Below are positions 10,234-21,607 of a stretch of DNA of 64,000 nucleotides, piece by piece; position 1 is the stretch's first letter, and every line of letters starts with the position of its first letter. The DNA lies in the NCBI RefSeq assembly GCF_963583255.1, contig NC_084803.1:25084428-25148427 (forward strand), given 5' to 3'. The translations under genes and the position numbers were made by a program. Below the pieces are notes generated by a model. The model worked only from the letters and a program-made list of their open reading frames with translations, did no database searches and had not been told where the DNA came from. Source of the DNA: Pyrus communis (taxonomy: Eukaryota; Streptophyta; Magnoliopsida; Rosales; Rosaceae).

Positions 10234-11260
10234 TGTTCAGGCTGGATTTATCCCTCTCATAGCTCTCTTAGGTTTGTGCATGTCAGGCAAGGTTTGCTGC
10301 TTGGTGTGCTCCAATATGAGTTTGCAATTAGTTTGAATGGTGCCTTTGTGGGGCCTTTATTAGGCCTTGAGGCTCATAATCAAAACTAACATGGATCTAA
10401 GCGTGCTACAGTTATCTTTGTATAACAAATTGTTCTTTAGTTATGAGTTAGGTTGATTACTTACGCTACAAGTTACTTAGACTTCTTGAACTTACTAGAT
10501 TGTTACAGCTGGGTTAAGTCTGTGTAAAGTTCTTTTTCTTGCCTTGTAAACAAGGACTTTTACTCATGATATTATATGTCTAGATAAAGGGAGTTTAGGG
10601 TCTTTCCAACCATTTCTTTAATTATAGTTAACTCTAAAGAAGCAGGGTTAATTAGTTTAGACAGATTAATCATAACATTGAACAAAAGGTAGTTGAAAAT
10701 GGTTTGAAACACAATGGATAATGCATTAAACAATAGATCTACTTTATGTAAGCACAAACAAAAGAGACTTGGGCAAGGTTCAACTTCTTGCGACCACTTC
10801 CCTTTGTATTTTACAATGATTGCAATCTTGAGAGAATAAAAATAGGTTTACTAAAAAGGATTTGATACTACAATATTGGGAAAAGTAGTAGAGCTTCTAA
10901 TACTTGACAAAAGATGGCTTTTCTATGGTAAATCTACGGCTAAAAGAACAGTGTCCGGACAAACTAAAGCTTTTTGGTTTCTGGCTTGTCTAAGAGCAAA
11001 GTGGGATGTCTTTTGATTGATTGGTTAAGTGTCCTTAGTACTTTTATAGACCTTCTTGCCCTTGAAAAGTGCTTTTTCCTAGATGTGAGCTACCTTCTGT
11101 CACCCATCACTTCTCACATAGGCTTGTTGCCTATTCCTTGCAAAAATGGTTTTTAATTCTTCCTGGGCTGTTGATTTGCCTGAGCCCAATCCTTTAATTG
11201 CTTTTTGTGTTCTTAGGCCTTCATCATCACTATGCCCAATATTAAATATCCACCCAAACA
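10234..11260 (-). repeat. Gypsy (Tat) 3' LTR
   Basis: Starts TGTTCAGGCTGG and ends CCACCCAAACA, so both ends keep TG...CA. It aligns over its whole length with 21608-22752 but is shorter by about 118 bases because of indels, mainly near 10780 and 11035-11060. Short minus-strand and plus-strand open frames inside it (10572-10757, 10974-11156) are not genes. Confidence 0.9.
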
Positions 11261-11557
11261 GTGCCTTCATTAATCATTGTTAAGTCTGCTAACCAAGACA
11301 TTGATAATGATTAAAATTAATTGCATGCCAAAACTAGGTATTAGTGCCACTTAATTAGCCGTTTTCAATAAACCTTTGTACTAAACCATGATTTTCCAAA
11401 GTTTAACTACTTGCCCGTTAAATAACTTCCACTTCACTTTTCTCGGTCGTCTTCTTCAACTAACTCGACTTTCTAAGCTCTCAAATTTCTTGCATTCTCA
11501 GCCCTTTCTAGCCCTAATTTCTAGTCACTCTTTCATTCTTTCCTCTTGAATTCGACA

Positions 11558-14500
11558 ATGGCCCCTAAATCACGCCCTGCATGCGAGTTTGGAGAAGGAA
11601 TTGTCAACTTACGTCATCGACTCAACTACCTTCATTGCCTTCGGGCTAGCCTCAATCTGCCTATCTTTTTCTAAGAAGAGAGGTACACTCACTAGGGACC
11701 ACTTGGATTGCTCAAGTTCCTGTTGCAGTGGAAAGCAACATGCCCATTACCAACTGGTTCATTCCCAATCCCTATACTGCCGAGGTTGGAATCTTTGCCT
11801 CCAAATGGTCTAACTTCATGAAGGGTTTTTCCTTGGTGAAGGATGAAGCATGGTCTTAGTGGGTGGATGAATTGGAGCCCATCTGGAAGTAGAAATGGAT
11901 AACCAATAACATCTATGAGCTCATCATGATGTCTAAGACCACTGTCTCCATCAAGCACGAGCTTCTCGCAACTGCTCTTCTCTTCTGGAACACAAGGACG
12001 AACACTTTTGATTTCAAAGTGGGTCCCATTATTGTCACCATTTTGGATATGGCTCAGGTATTTGGTCTGAGGCTTGTGGGTAGGTGTGTGGATATCACCC
12101 ATGACTGGTCATCTCATTCTCGCCCGACTGTTGAAAGCTTGGAAGCTTTCCAATCTATTACTAGTTTGGAGTATAACTCCACAACCTTCAAGAGCTATGA
12201 GACTTCCTTTGCAAAATTCATCCTATTTGCTAAGAAGATGTTCAACCCATCTTCCTCCACTGTTGACCCCGCTCAGGAACATATGTACTTTCTCCTCTAT
12301 TAGTTGAATAAGCATGTGTTCCCTAACAAATCCAAATAAGTAAAGCTGGAATGGGTGCCTCTGGTGGAAGCGCTGCACTCTTTTGATGATGTCATCATCG
12401 GGCCCTTCATTATAGCGCATCTCTACCATCTTCTCTACGAGATGACAAGGGGCCAGCCATACGAGACAAATATCAATAGAGCTACATGGATGCTGCAGCT
12501 TTGGCTTCAATGGTACTTTCCAAAGTTTTGGGCTACCAACTTGGAGTTCCCAGAGGGAGTAGTTCCAGCCCGAATTCTAGCCAAGGTTCCTACTACCAAC
12601 CACTCCACCTTAGCCTGCTTCTGCTTCTTTAGAATTTGTCGAACTTGGGTTGATTTGGAGTGGTGTTCCTTTGTGCTCAGGAGATACCCTTGCAGACCAA
12701 CTCTTCTAAGACTCATTTGGGGAGGGAACATGTAACTCTTGCAAAGATAAATTCATCAGTTGTATCTGGAAAAACAACTTGGCTTGGGGAGTTTGAAGTG
12801 ACCGAGTGGGCTAAGAGCGCGGGCTAGAGGTCTACCACCCCAATTTCTATGGTAGACAACTTGGATTCAGGCAGGCGATCCTAGTTCTCTTCTTTGATTA
12901 TGTTCATTGTGGGACCTCCTACTGTTTCTGTTCTTCCTCAGAGGCTACATTCCAGGCAAGCAGGCGTAACTTGGAAGTGATGAGCAAGATAATTCATAAG
13001 CATGTGGCCCTTATTTTTGAGTGTACATCTCTGTTCACTACTTAGTGGGAGGCCAAGTGGCTCAAAAAGTATGATAGAGATATTAGGGAAGCCCATGATA
13101 GACTCTTTGGGCAGGTCTTTTTCATATCCTTGCCCAAGAAATAAAAAGTTGAAAGCTGGAAGGAAGCCATTAACCAGAAAAATCAACTTTTGCTCATAGG
13201 TAACCAATATTACTGCCTTCCTCATCTACTTCATATTTTCATAGTTATGAATGCTAACTCTCTTTCCCTGACCTTGCAACCTAAGGAAACACTGATGAAG
13301 TGGATATCAGGCAAGAAAAAAAGGCTGTTAATGCCTTTGTTCTCCAAGAGGCTGTTGCAGAGGCATCTAGGAAAGGAGCGGGCTCTAGCCATGTCCTTGA
13401 TAATGCTGGAGGCATCTCTAAGATGTTCAATGATTTAGAGACAGAAGCTGGGCCCAAAGTAGAGACCATGGCTTTTCGTTGAGCAAGATCTGCTGTTATG
13501 GAATCTTCAAACTCTGAGCCCGAAATGAAGTCCCAGGCTAGACTCAATCTCCCTGCTCCAAGAGCCACTTCAACCAAGAAGAGGACCAGGTTTCTGACCT
13601 CTTAAGCTTCCAGATCTTCTTCTGCCATCCAACTGAAGCAGACAGGAAAAAATAGAAGTCTGCAAGTAAGCGATTTTATGCAGTTTTATCTTCTTGAATT
13701 TTGAGCTAATCTTGTCTTTTCTCATAATTAGGACTTTCCACTAGCACGAAGCCTGACCTATGCATCATTCTCCTTCTTAGGCTAAGCCTTCAGAGGTAAA
13801 ATTCTCCTTCTTAACGCTTGTCTATTTTGTATTTCTAAGTCATAGGGTTTGACTTTTTACTTCTGCTATTTTCTAGGCAAGGGGAGGCACTTTAGTACCT
13901 TAGGTCGGGTAAGAAACAAATCTTCATTCCTCTTTTATTCCTTTAGCAATGGTGGTGACTCCCACTTCCCAGTTTAATCCAACAACTGGAGAAATACTCC
14001 ACTTTGTAGAGGATGACAGTGCCTTTGTAAGTTTTTTGTCCTCAACCTTTTTCTAACTTTTCTTAATGTTTCTTCATTTTGAACTTATGTTTTGCATGTT
14101 GTCTTTACCAGTTTTACCTTTTGTCTAAGACTACTGCTTAAGCACCCTTAGCCGTTGAGAAACCTATAGTCACTAAGATACTAGTTGTCTCAGAAGTGAC
14201 TTGTCCCAAGGCTTCTCAAGCTCCTCCTCAGGCAAGCTAACCAACTTTTTACAAGGCAGCTGCAACAACACACCCTCCTCCCAAAACACAAGGCTCTTCT
14301 TAGGTATAAACATGTTTTCAATCTTGTTCCTTTTCTTATTTAGGTCCAGGCTACCTTACTAACTTGCTTTCTTTGGTTTTAACAGGCTTCTACCGAGGGT
14401 TCAGGCAAGCCTCCTCAGCTCGCACTAAGCAGAGTAGTTTTTCCTTTGCTTTTACGAGCTTCTGGAGTCTCAAGGATCCCAATACCTCGGCCTAGAAAGG

Positions 14501-15240
14501 GTGCAACTTCTAAGTCCTCTCCCTCTATCTCAGTTGATGCTTCTATTATTGCTACAACCTTTAGTGGTACTGGTGTGATGCCTTATCCTCTAGCTTCTCT
14601 TCTAGCCACAGCCTCTTTTCTCGAACTAGTTAGAGAGTTCGGGAAAATTAGGATAAAACTGAGATCTTTATGGCACCCCTCTGAGCCTCAGCATCTTCAA
14701 GATTAGCGCCAGATCTTTAGAGAATGGATGCAGAGGGACTTATCTACTTCTTTTAGCCTCAAAGCTCTTCAAGGTGTTGAGAGAGCTCTCATTGACTTAT
14801 ACCAAGCTCAACAAATGATGAAGGTGCAATATGAATACTTCATATCCACTTTTGAGAATCTGAAGGCTTTGAAGGGCTAGCATCTCAAGGTTGAGAGGCA
14901 GGCCAACAAGGTGAGGTGTTACAAGGAGAAACACGCTAGGACCTTCACTAACCTACAACAGTTAGTGGAAAAATGGTTCAGCTATGGAAGATTGAATCAT
15001 AGTTATAGCTGCTGAGATCCAGAACCTGGAAGAATAATTTTTTGCTTTGAAGGCTAAGCAAATGACTCTTTCAAGCAAGCTTTACAAGAAAATTGAGGAA
15101 GTTAAGACAACCAACCATGAAGTGGAGGAGGCTGAAGCCCAGTTAACCAACAACAACAACATAGCCTTAGAAGAGCCATGTTGCATTTTCACCATTATGC
15201 AGACCTATCACTCTAGGATAACTGTAAACCTATTAGGCTA
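11558..15240 (+). pseudogene. Antisense additional ORF with plant mobile domain (PMD)
   Basis: The likely start, ATGGCCCCTAAATCACGCCC at 11558, follows 297 bases downstream of the LTR. The best block is 11926-12303: MSKTTVSIKHELLATALLFW, then FDFKVGPIIVTILDMAQVFG and LRLVGRCVDITHDW. This is the PMD pattern of a Trp-rich helix, a PT-LxDVA-like strand and GL-x-GR. More PMD-like text continues in shifting frames to about 13160 (LEVMSKIIHKHVALIFEC, KKYDRDIREAHDRLFGQVF). A Ser/Pro-rich middle (14446-14706) and a coiled-coil-like Lys/Glu tail (14720-15240) follow. PMD proteins of the MAIN/MAIL1 type act in the nucleus in silencing and genome stability; transposon-borne forms have no settled role. 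Several frameshifts and stops make it a pseudogene. Candidate introns lie at 13666-14385. The gene runs opposite to gag-pol, between integrase and the 3' LTR. Confidence 0.75.
13666..14385 (+). other. Intron-rich segment of the antisense PMD gene
   Basis: Plausible GT...AG introns with T-rich 3' ends lie at 13666-13731, 13796-13876, 14027-14111 and 14304-14385, separated by short exon-like pieces rich in Ser, Pro and Gln codons. A fifth pair at 13909-13946 is probably too short for a plant intron. Boundaries are inferred from splice consensus only. Confidence 0.45.
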
Positions 15241-15738
15241 GGGTCTTTGTACTTCTCCCTATTTATCAAATGAAAAGATCACTTGTTTTTTCACTATTTT
15301 GCTTGCCAATTTGCATCTTCTAACAACACTAACTGTTTTAAACCCATAAAAATGACCCTCACCACTTTTCAAGCGATTAGACTTCATTAATATAACACTC
15401 TCTAACACCCTAATGAGTTAGGTGGTACTTCTTTAGGAATTTAACATTAACTGGATGTTTCTGTAAGTTTCCCTCTAAATCTGCCAAGTAATGCCCTCCT
15501 CTGTCTAACACTTTGGTAATTGTAAATGGGTCTTCCCAAGTGGGACTTCATTTCCCAAAACCTCTAACTTGAGCTTCCAAAGGCATAACTACTTTCCATA
15601 CCAATGCTCGGGCAATAACCTCTTTCCCTTATTAGATTTTGTTTAGAGCTTCAATTCAAGCAACATCTAAATCCTCATTGCCTTGACACATGGCCTGAAT
15701 AAATTCATCGCTATGTAAGCCAAATTATTTCTGAAGCC
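15241..15738. other. Spacer between antisense PMD gene and integrase end
   Basis: No confident coding block is visible. The sequence probably contains the decayed 3' end of the integrase frame (read from the right) and the 3' UTR of the antisense gene. Confidence 0.4.
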
Positions 15739-16350
15739 TCACAGAACAGGGAGCGCTGCATCTTGCCTGAACATCAATGTATAAGGAGTAGTCCCAGTTC
15801 CTACTCTTTCTGGGGTTCTATAAGCGTAAAGAATATCTCTCAACTTCTCATGCAACCTTTCTTGGCTGATGATATTCTCTAATGTCTTGTTGCTAGCTTC
15901 TGCTTGACCATTAAATTGGGGATAATAAGGGCTAGATTGGATCATCTTTATCTTGAACTTAGTTGCAAACTTTTGAGATAGAGGATGGCCCTCTATTTGT
16001 AACAATTGTTTTAGGCACCCTATATCTGTGTTGGATTTTGGTCTCAATGAACTTTTTCACAACAACTAAATTAATGGTCCTCACTGGTGAAGCCTCAACC
16101 CACTTAGTAAACTAATCAATTGCCACAATTATGAAGATGTGTCCTTTGTTGGAAGTTGGGTATAATTGCCCGATAAAGTCCATTGCCCACCCTCTAACAT
16201 GCCATGACTTTACTACTGGATTTAAGGGTACTAATGGTATGTGCTGGAGGGGTCCATGCCTTTGACATTCTTCACATCCTCTAGTATAAGCTTTACAATT
16301 TTTCTCTATGTTGGGCTAAAAGTAGCCATACCTTCTCAGTAACCATCTCA
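15739..16350 (-). pseudogene. Gypsy integrase (Tat element)
   Basis: On the minus strand a CEECQRHG-type zinc-binding tail at about 16260-16290 is followed by the start of the integrase core at about 16140-16190 (WAMDFIG-like). A TNRGP block, where families have TDRG, comes next, and then the open segment 15739-16047 with FKIKMIQSSPYYPQFNGQAE and NKTLENIISQE. Integrase joins the cDNA ends to host DNA in the nucleus. Stops and frame changes between the blocks show it is inactive. It lies directly after the second RNase H, as expected for gypsy. Confidence 0.85.
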
Positions 16351-16679
16351 TCTTTGTTCCTGCTTGGTGGGCTCTACGAATGCCTTCATGTAGCTTAGCC
16401 ATCACCCTCATTGACTCTTCTAGACCCAAGCATTTTAACAAAAGTCCATCTAGAGTCTTCCTCAGCATAGTTTTATCCCACATAACAAACTTAGTTGCCT
16501 GTCATTTGATCTTTTTGTTAGTAGGAGGAGAAGGATCTTTCAAATACTTGATGATAGATGTTCTCTAATCCTCACATCAGGCTCTTTAACCATTATATCC
16601 AAGCTAAATCCTTTCTTAAAGATAGAAGGGACACTTCTCCTTTGGGACCTCTATCTTCATCTCAGGTCCTCTCTCTTGA

Positions 16680-17640
16680 ACCTGTGCTCTAAAGGCCCTT
16701 TGTGGCATTTCATTAGCAATCAAATTTGCATTTCTGGGACTATGGCTAATTGTTACTTCATTACCCCAATATTCTAACAACTGAGTAACTACTAAGTAAT
16801 ATCATGCCATTGTGATATGTCTGCACTTATATTCTCCATTTAATTGATTAACCACCAACTTTGAATCACCATATATTTCTACTTCAGTTGCCCCCAACTC
16901 CATCAAAATCACCATATATTTCTGCCTTGTTGTTGGTAGTATCTTTGTAATCCATAAGGAATGAGTAGCAATAATGAATCCTCTTTGGATCAATGATGAC
17001 AATTCCAGCTCCTGCAGTATGTTGGGTGCAAGACTTCTTGAAACATAACCTTTGATGAGTAATCCATAAGCTAGTTATTCTTTTTTACTTCTTGCAGAAT
17101 CCATTCCACTTCGCCCGAATAAGCCTTGCTAGGTGGGATCCAGAGGCTAGCTACTTCTAGGGTTCCAGAGATGTTGACAAGTTCTTCTTTGGATTCTTGG
17201 TGTTGAGCTAGGAAGTCTGCAATTGCTTATCCCTTTACTACCCTCTGAGGTAAATATTGAAAAATAAACTCTGATAGTGCTAAAATCCATTTCCTAATTC
17301 TTCCAATCAACATTAGCTTGGCCAACATGTACTTGATCATATCAGTCTTGGCAATTAAATGGAAATGGCAAGGCAACATGTAGTGCCTTAATTTGCTGGC
17401 AATGAAGTACAAGGCTAAACATAACTTCTCAATTATGGTATATCTTGTTTTTACCTCAGTGAGGATTTTACTAAGGTAGTATATTGCTTGCTCATTTCCT
17501 TCTTCATTATTCTGAGCTAATAAACTCCCTATTGACTCCTCGGATGCTGAGATGTAGAGATTTAAAGGCTTCCTCCTTTGGGGAGTGGGGCATGAGCACT
17601 GGTGTAGGGGCTAAACAAGTCTTTACTTTGTCAAATGCTT
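16680..17640 (-). pseudogene. Gypsy RNase H, two domains (Tat type)
   Basis: The first RNase H is visible at about 17227-17640: MYFIASKLRHYMLPCHFHLI, then a GRIRKWILALSEFIFQYLPQ block. A linker to a second, archaeal-type RNase H at 16680-17110 follows, with MELGATEVEIYGDSKLVVNQ and a later HSPRNANLIANEM-like end. The tandem arrangement is a recognised mark of the Tat lineage. Frameshifts at about 17100 and 17220 break it. Confidence 0.85.
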
Positions 17641-18111
17641 CTTGATGTTGAAGGCCTCACTCAAATTTGTCTTGGTTCTTCAATCTTAACAAATGAGTTA
17701 AAGGTTGGATTTTGCCTACAAGATTAGCAATGAATCTCTTTAAAAAGTTAATCTTCCTAAGCATCTTTTGTAATTTCCTCTTTGACTTTTTCTTCTATTT
17801 CTTTTGACATCCTCTATGGCGCTTGCTTTATAGGTTTGTACTCCTCTTGCAAAACAACCCTTGTTTTAGAAGCTTCTGGGCTGTCACCTTGGTAGGGTGG
17901 CCGTTATGATCCGCACCTAGACATTGTAGGATCCCAACAATGGGGTTGTAGAAAATGGCTTCAACAACATTAGTTGTGGGGAGAAATGGTTGTGACTCGG
18001 CCTCCACTATCTCCTAAAATCTTTGTTCCTCAATAGTGGTCTCATGATAGACAACAACTTGTTTGTGCAAGGTAGATGACATAAACAAACTTTGGTGGAT
18101 CCAATCCCTTC
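17640..18111 (-). pseudogene. Reverse transcriptase remnant, palm domain missing
   Basis: Only the end of the RT/connection (KINFLKRFIANLVGKIQPLT-like, about 17690-17770) and the linker after protease (about 17840-18100) can be read. The roughly 600-700 bases that should carry the palm with its Y-x-D-D motif are absent, so the element cannot copy itself. Confidence 0.75.
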
Positions 18112-18435
18112 CTAAGTAGAGCTACTGTCCACTACAAAGAATGCCAACATAATCCTCTTAGATCCCAAGTCTACTTCTAAAGGCAATGTCCCATGTGTTT
18201 TGATGATGGCTCTAGAAAAGCTAGACACTGTGAGATCAGTAGGTATAAGGTTTTCTTCACCTTTATAAAGTGTTTTGATTTGTTTAAATGGTAACACATT
18301 AACTGCTGCTCCCCCATCTATTAACACTCTTTTGAAGGGAACTCCTTCCAGATAAGCTGTTATATATATGGGCTTGAGATGGTTTGTTAATGCTAGAGTT
18401 GGCTTCTTGAACACCATCTTGTCAAAATAAACCAT
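18112..18435 (-). pseudogene. Gypsy aspartic protease
   Basis: The frame is open for 107 codons and carries VPFKRVLIDGGAAVNVLPF, the retropepsin active site in which DGGA replaces DTGA, as is usual in Tat elements. LPLEVDLGSKRIMLAFFVVD follows, the second half of the fold. The enzyme cleaves the Gag-Pol polyprotein. The stop after 18112 separates it from the RT remnant. Confidence 0.85.
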
Positions 18436-21400
18436 GTCGGGTTATTTTTGCATGGCATTAGGCAAGTCTGCCAAGCTTGACTTCTCCTTACTAACTTATT
18501 CAATGTTTACAAGTGTCATCATTGGCTCTTGTGCCACATAATCATGCTTCATTACTGCTGGTTGATTTGTTTCTGCACAGAACATGGCTAACAATACATA
18601 GGTCATGTTCACATGAAAGTTGCTAGGTCTAGGTGTTCTTGCCTTCTTGTCTCCAATCTAGCATATAAACTGATCTATCCATGCTTAAGCATCTTTGGTT
18701 AACATCAACTCGAGCACTTCCTCCTTTCCCATGTCGTTAAAATCCCACAGAAGCCATGGAGTCCCAAAAGGAATATCCTTCTGTGGTAGTGGAGGTATCC
18801 CTCTTTCAAGATAAATGGTTCCAAAACGAATAGGCTCTGGATTCCAGCCTAGTGTAGGTACCATCACCATGCTTTCTTGGGATCTTCTTAATATTCTATA
18901 CTTTCCTAAATAAGGGTTTTGAGGAATATGATCCCCTACGCCTTCAACTTTGTTGTTAGCCCTCTCTACTTTGTTCTTACTTCTCCAACTAAGTCGTCTT
19001 TCTCCCCCTTGGGTAAACTTCTCAAACTTCACATTTTCAGAAGCTTCTGAAACAACATGCATTTTTAGTAAGTTCATATGAGCTTTGTGTTGCCTTTGAA
19101 CCCTTCTTATCATGGATGCCCCCATTTTTCATATCGGCATCCTTTCCCACTACATACCACTTTCGGCCTAATCAGGCTGTATTCCCCTTTGTTACTAGTG
19201 GCATTAAGCTCGTGATTCTTTCAAACCTTTCTTGTCTCATGCTACTGTAGTTGGTTGTTTGGGAAGCATTAACATCCACCCAGCGTAGTGACCTCGCCTC
19301 CTTATCTTCCACTTCTTCAGAAGCTTCAAAATTTCTAAACACTTCAGACAAATCCTTAGGCTCTGAATCTCATCCCAATCTCTGGAACATATTCTTAGGG
19401 GTTTCCTTGTTTGTCTCAGTAGCCCGAACAACACTCATGTAGGTGTCATGTTCCTCTATCTGTCTTATTCTGATCAACTCTCAGCCAATGATGGCATTTG
19501 ATGCTGGTACCTCAGGCTCACACTCATACTGACATTTACTATACAAAACCACTTCTTTGACCACAACTACTTAAGGCCTATCGAGCAACCTCTTGACACC
19601 TTATGTTGGATTGCCTACTTGCCTTCTTTCTCTTCTTTCATCCAAGGTAACTTTTATTTTCCCTCTTTCAACCCAATTAAGATTTATCATGTTGATTGGG
19701 GCTTCTGGGAATGAATCTGTGTCAACAATCATGTTGGCATGGGGTTTCTCCAGCAACAATTTCCCTTTGAATATAAGGTTTTGGATCCAATCTCTGAATC
19801 ACACATAATTAGCAATGGAGTGGTTGAAAGTATAGTGGAGCTTGCAATACTTTTTCCCTCTGAGTTCTTCAGGTTTAAGCATCTTCTTTGTGCTATTGGG
19901 CGAAATTATTTGAGCCCTCACCAGTTCCTCATAGATGTTTACGACCTTGGTTCATTCAAAGGAATATAACTGATATTTTGGAGGCTTCATGGGTACAAAA
20001 CCTTCATCATTCATCATGAACTTCTGGTCTTTGATGGGTTAAACCAATCTCTTTACCATCAAAGGTTTGAAATGAGTGGTCATCTCTACAGCACACAACT
20101 TTATCCCTTCTCCCAGGTTGTTATCATTCTCCCATGCCTCTAAGCCTTCAAACTCCAGTTAATGTATTGGCGTTTTGGTTTTATAAAAAGTGGGTACTTT
20201 AGATGTATACTTCACTTTCTATTCTTCTGCCAATAGTTTCTCATACTTAGTGGCCGTAATCACCAACTTCTAAAGTTCATTAAAACATCATAGAACTTCT
20301 TACTCAGGGATAGTCTCAGAGCCTTCTGGGCAATGACTATGAGTTGAACATGGTTGATTGGGAATTGGCATCTTATCCTAGTCTTCCTAAACCTCATCAT
20401 AAAATCCTCTATAGACTCATGTTTATATTGCGTTACTTCCACCAGATCATTAATGGTCATTTCAGGTTCTACCCTATAAAACTGCTCATGAAAGGCCATT
20501 TTCATTTGCCCTCAGTTGGCAGTAAAATTAGGGGGTAACAAAGAGGTACCACTGAGAAGCTAAGCCTACCAGTAAGTTTCCAAACAGTCTCAGTTTATAG
20601 TTGGAGTTGTCCTCGAACGCCATGTAGTGATTTGAAAACTTGAAGATGTGATCTTTGGAAGACATATTGTAGTCTTTTCCACTGAAAGTTGGGAATGTGG
20701 GCATCTTGAAATTGAGAAGGAAAGGATTCCGCTTGTCAACGTACTCCGAATAAGGCTTCTAGTATGTTATCCTAAACATCAGACGGGCTTGCGGTTGAGC
20801 ATTATGTACTACCATCCTTTTTTAATTCTACCAACTCAATTTTGAGTTGTTGGTTAGCCATATTATTGTGTGGGTCAAAAAAAAAGTCCCCCACTTCGGG
20901 CTATGATTGATGCCTGAATAAGCTTCCCTCTGTGGATTTGGTTGTCTACACCTAGCTTATTCTTCTCCCTTATTAGCCAATAGTGGTTACCCATAAGGAA
21001 GAAGCTTGCACCCAGCTATGGATAAGCCATTTCTACTTGCTTCTCCCTCTGAGTTAAATGCACCAATCTTCATTCCTTCCTACCCGACTTGCCTCCTAAT
21101 ATCTGGAGGTGGTAGTAAAGGATCGAGCAAGCCTGCTTCTTGAAACATTTCCTTTTCTCGTCGACTGGTTTCAGCTTTTTCCTTCATTTTTCCCTTTGTC
21201 CTTTTTTTCCTTAAGTAAGGGGAACAAAGGAATTATTGGTTCCTTTTCTTGGCTTGTTTCCATGATTCTTTCCCTGGTATAGCCATCCTTTGGTGTGGAG
21301 TACTCTAGCTCTAACCTTCTTTGTAGCGTCCCTGTTAAGGAACACAGTCTGCTAACTTCTCTTTTGGTCTCCAGAGAGATTTTCTCCATACTTTTTAGTA

Positions 21401-21602
21401 CTTGCACCATGGTGGCTTGCAAATCTTCATTAGCAACTTTTCCACCCGACTTCTCAGAAAAGGTTGGGCTCTCTAGGATTGCGGGGCCGCATAGTGAAGG
21501 AAAGTCCTTTGGGTGATCTGTTATAATTGCTTTTGTTGAACGTTCAATCCTTCTTTTACCTTGCCATATAATATCACAAAGGGGTTCCATTGGGGGTGCC
21601 AA
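18436..21602 (-). pseudogene. Gypsy gag and gag-protease linker (Tat element)
   Basis: The region begins at 21602 (MAPPMEPLCDIIWQGKRR), a few bases after the primer-binding site. The retrotransposon gag core is at 20260-20505: MKMAFHEQFYRVEPEMTIND, then ESIEDFMMRFRKTRIRCQF. A KKYCKLHYTFNHSIANYVRF block at about 19800-19890 matches the Tat linker between gag and protease. An open 146-codon piece lies at 18685-19125. Gag builds the particle and packages RNA. Many stops interrupt the reading. The open frames on the plus strand here (19593-19808, 19739-19969, 20344-20538, 21295-21516) are mirror readings only. Confidence 0.8.
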
Positions 21603-21604
21603 AA
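21588..21604 (-). other. Primer-binding site of the Tat element
   Basis: On the minus strand, immediately inside the 5' LTR, the sequence TTTTGGCACCCCCAATGGAA begins a few bases after the LTR end. It matches the position and TGGC-start expected for a tRNA 3'-end complement. The exact tRNA is not determined. Confidence 0.6.
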
Positions 21605-21607
21605 CTA

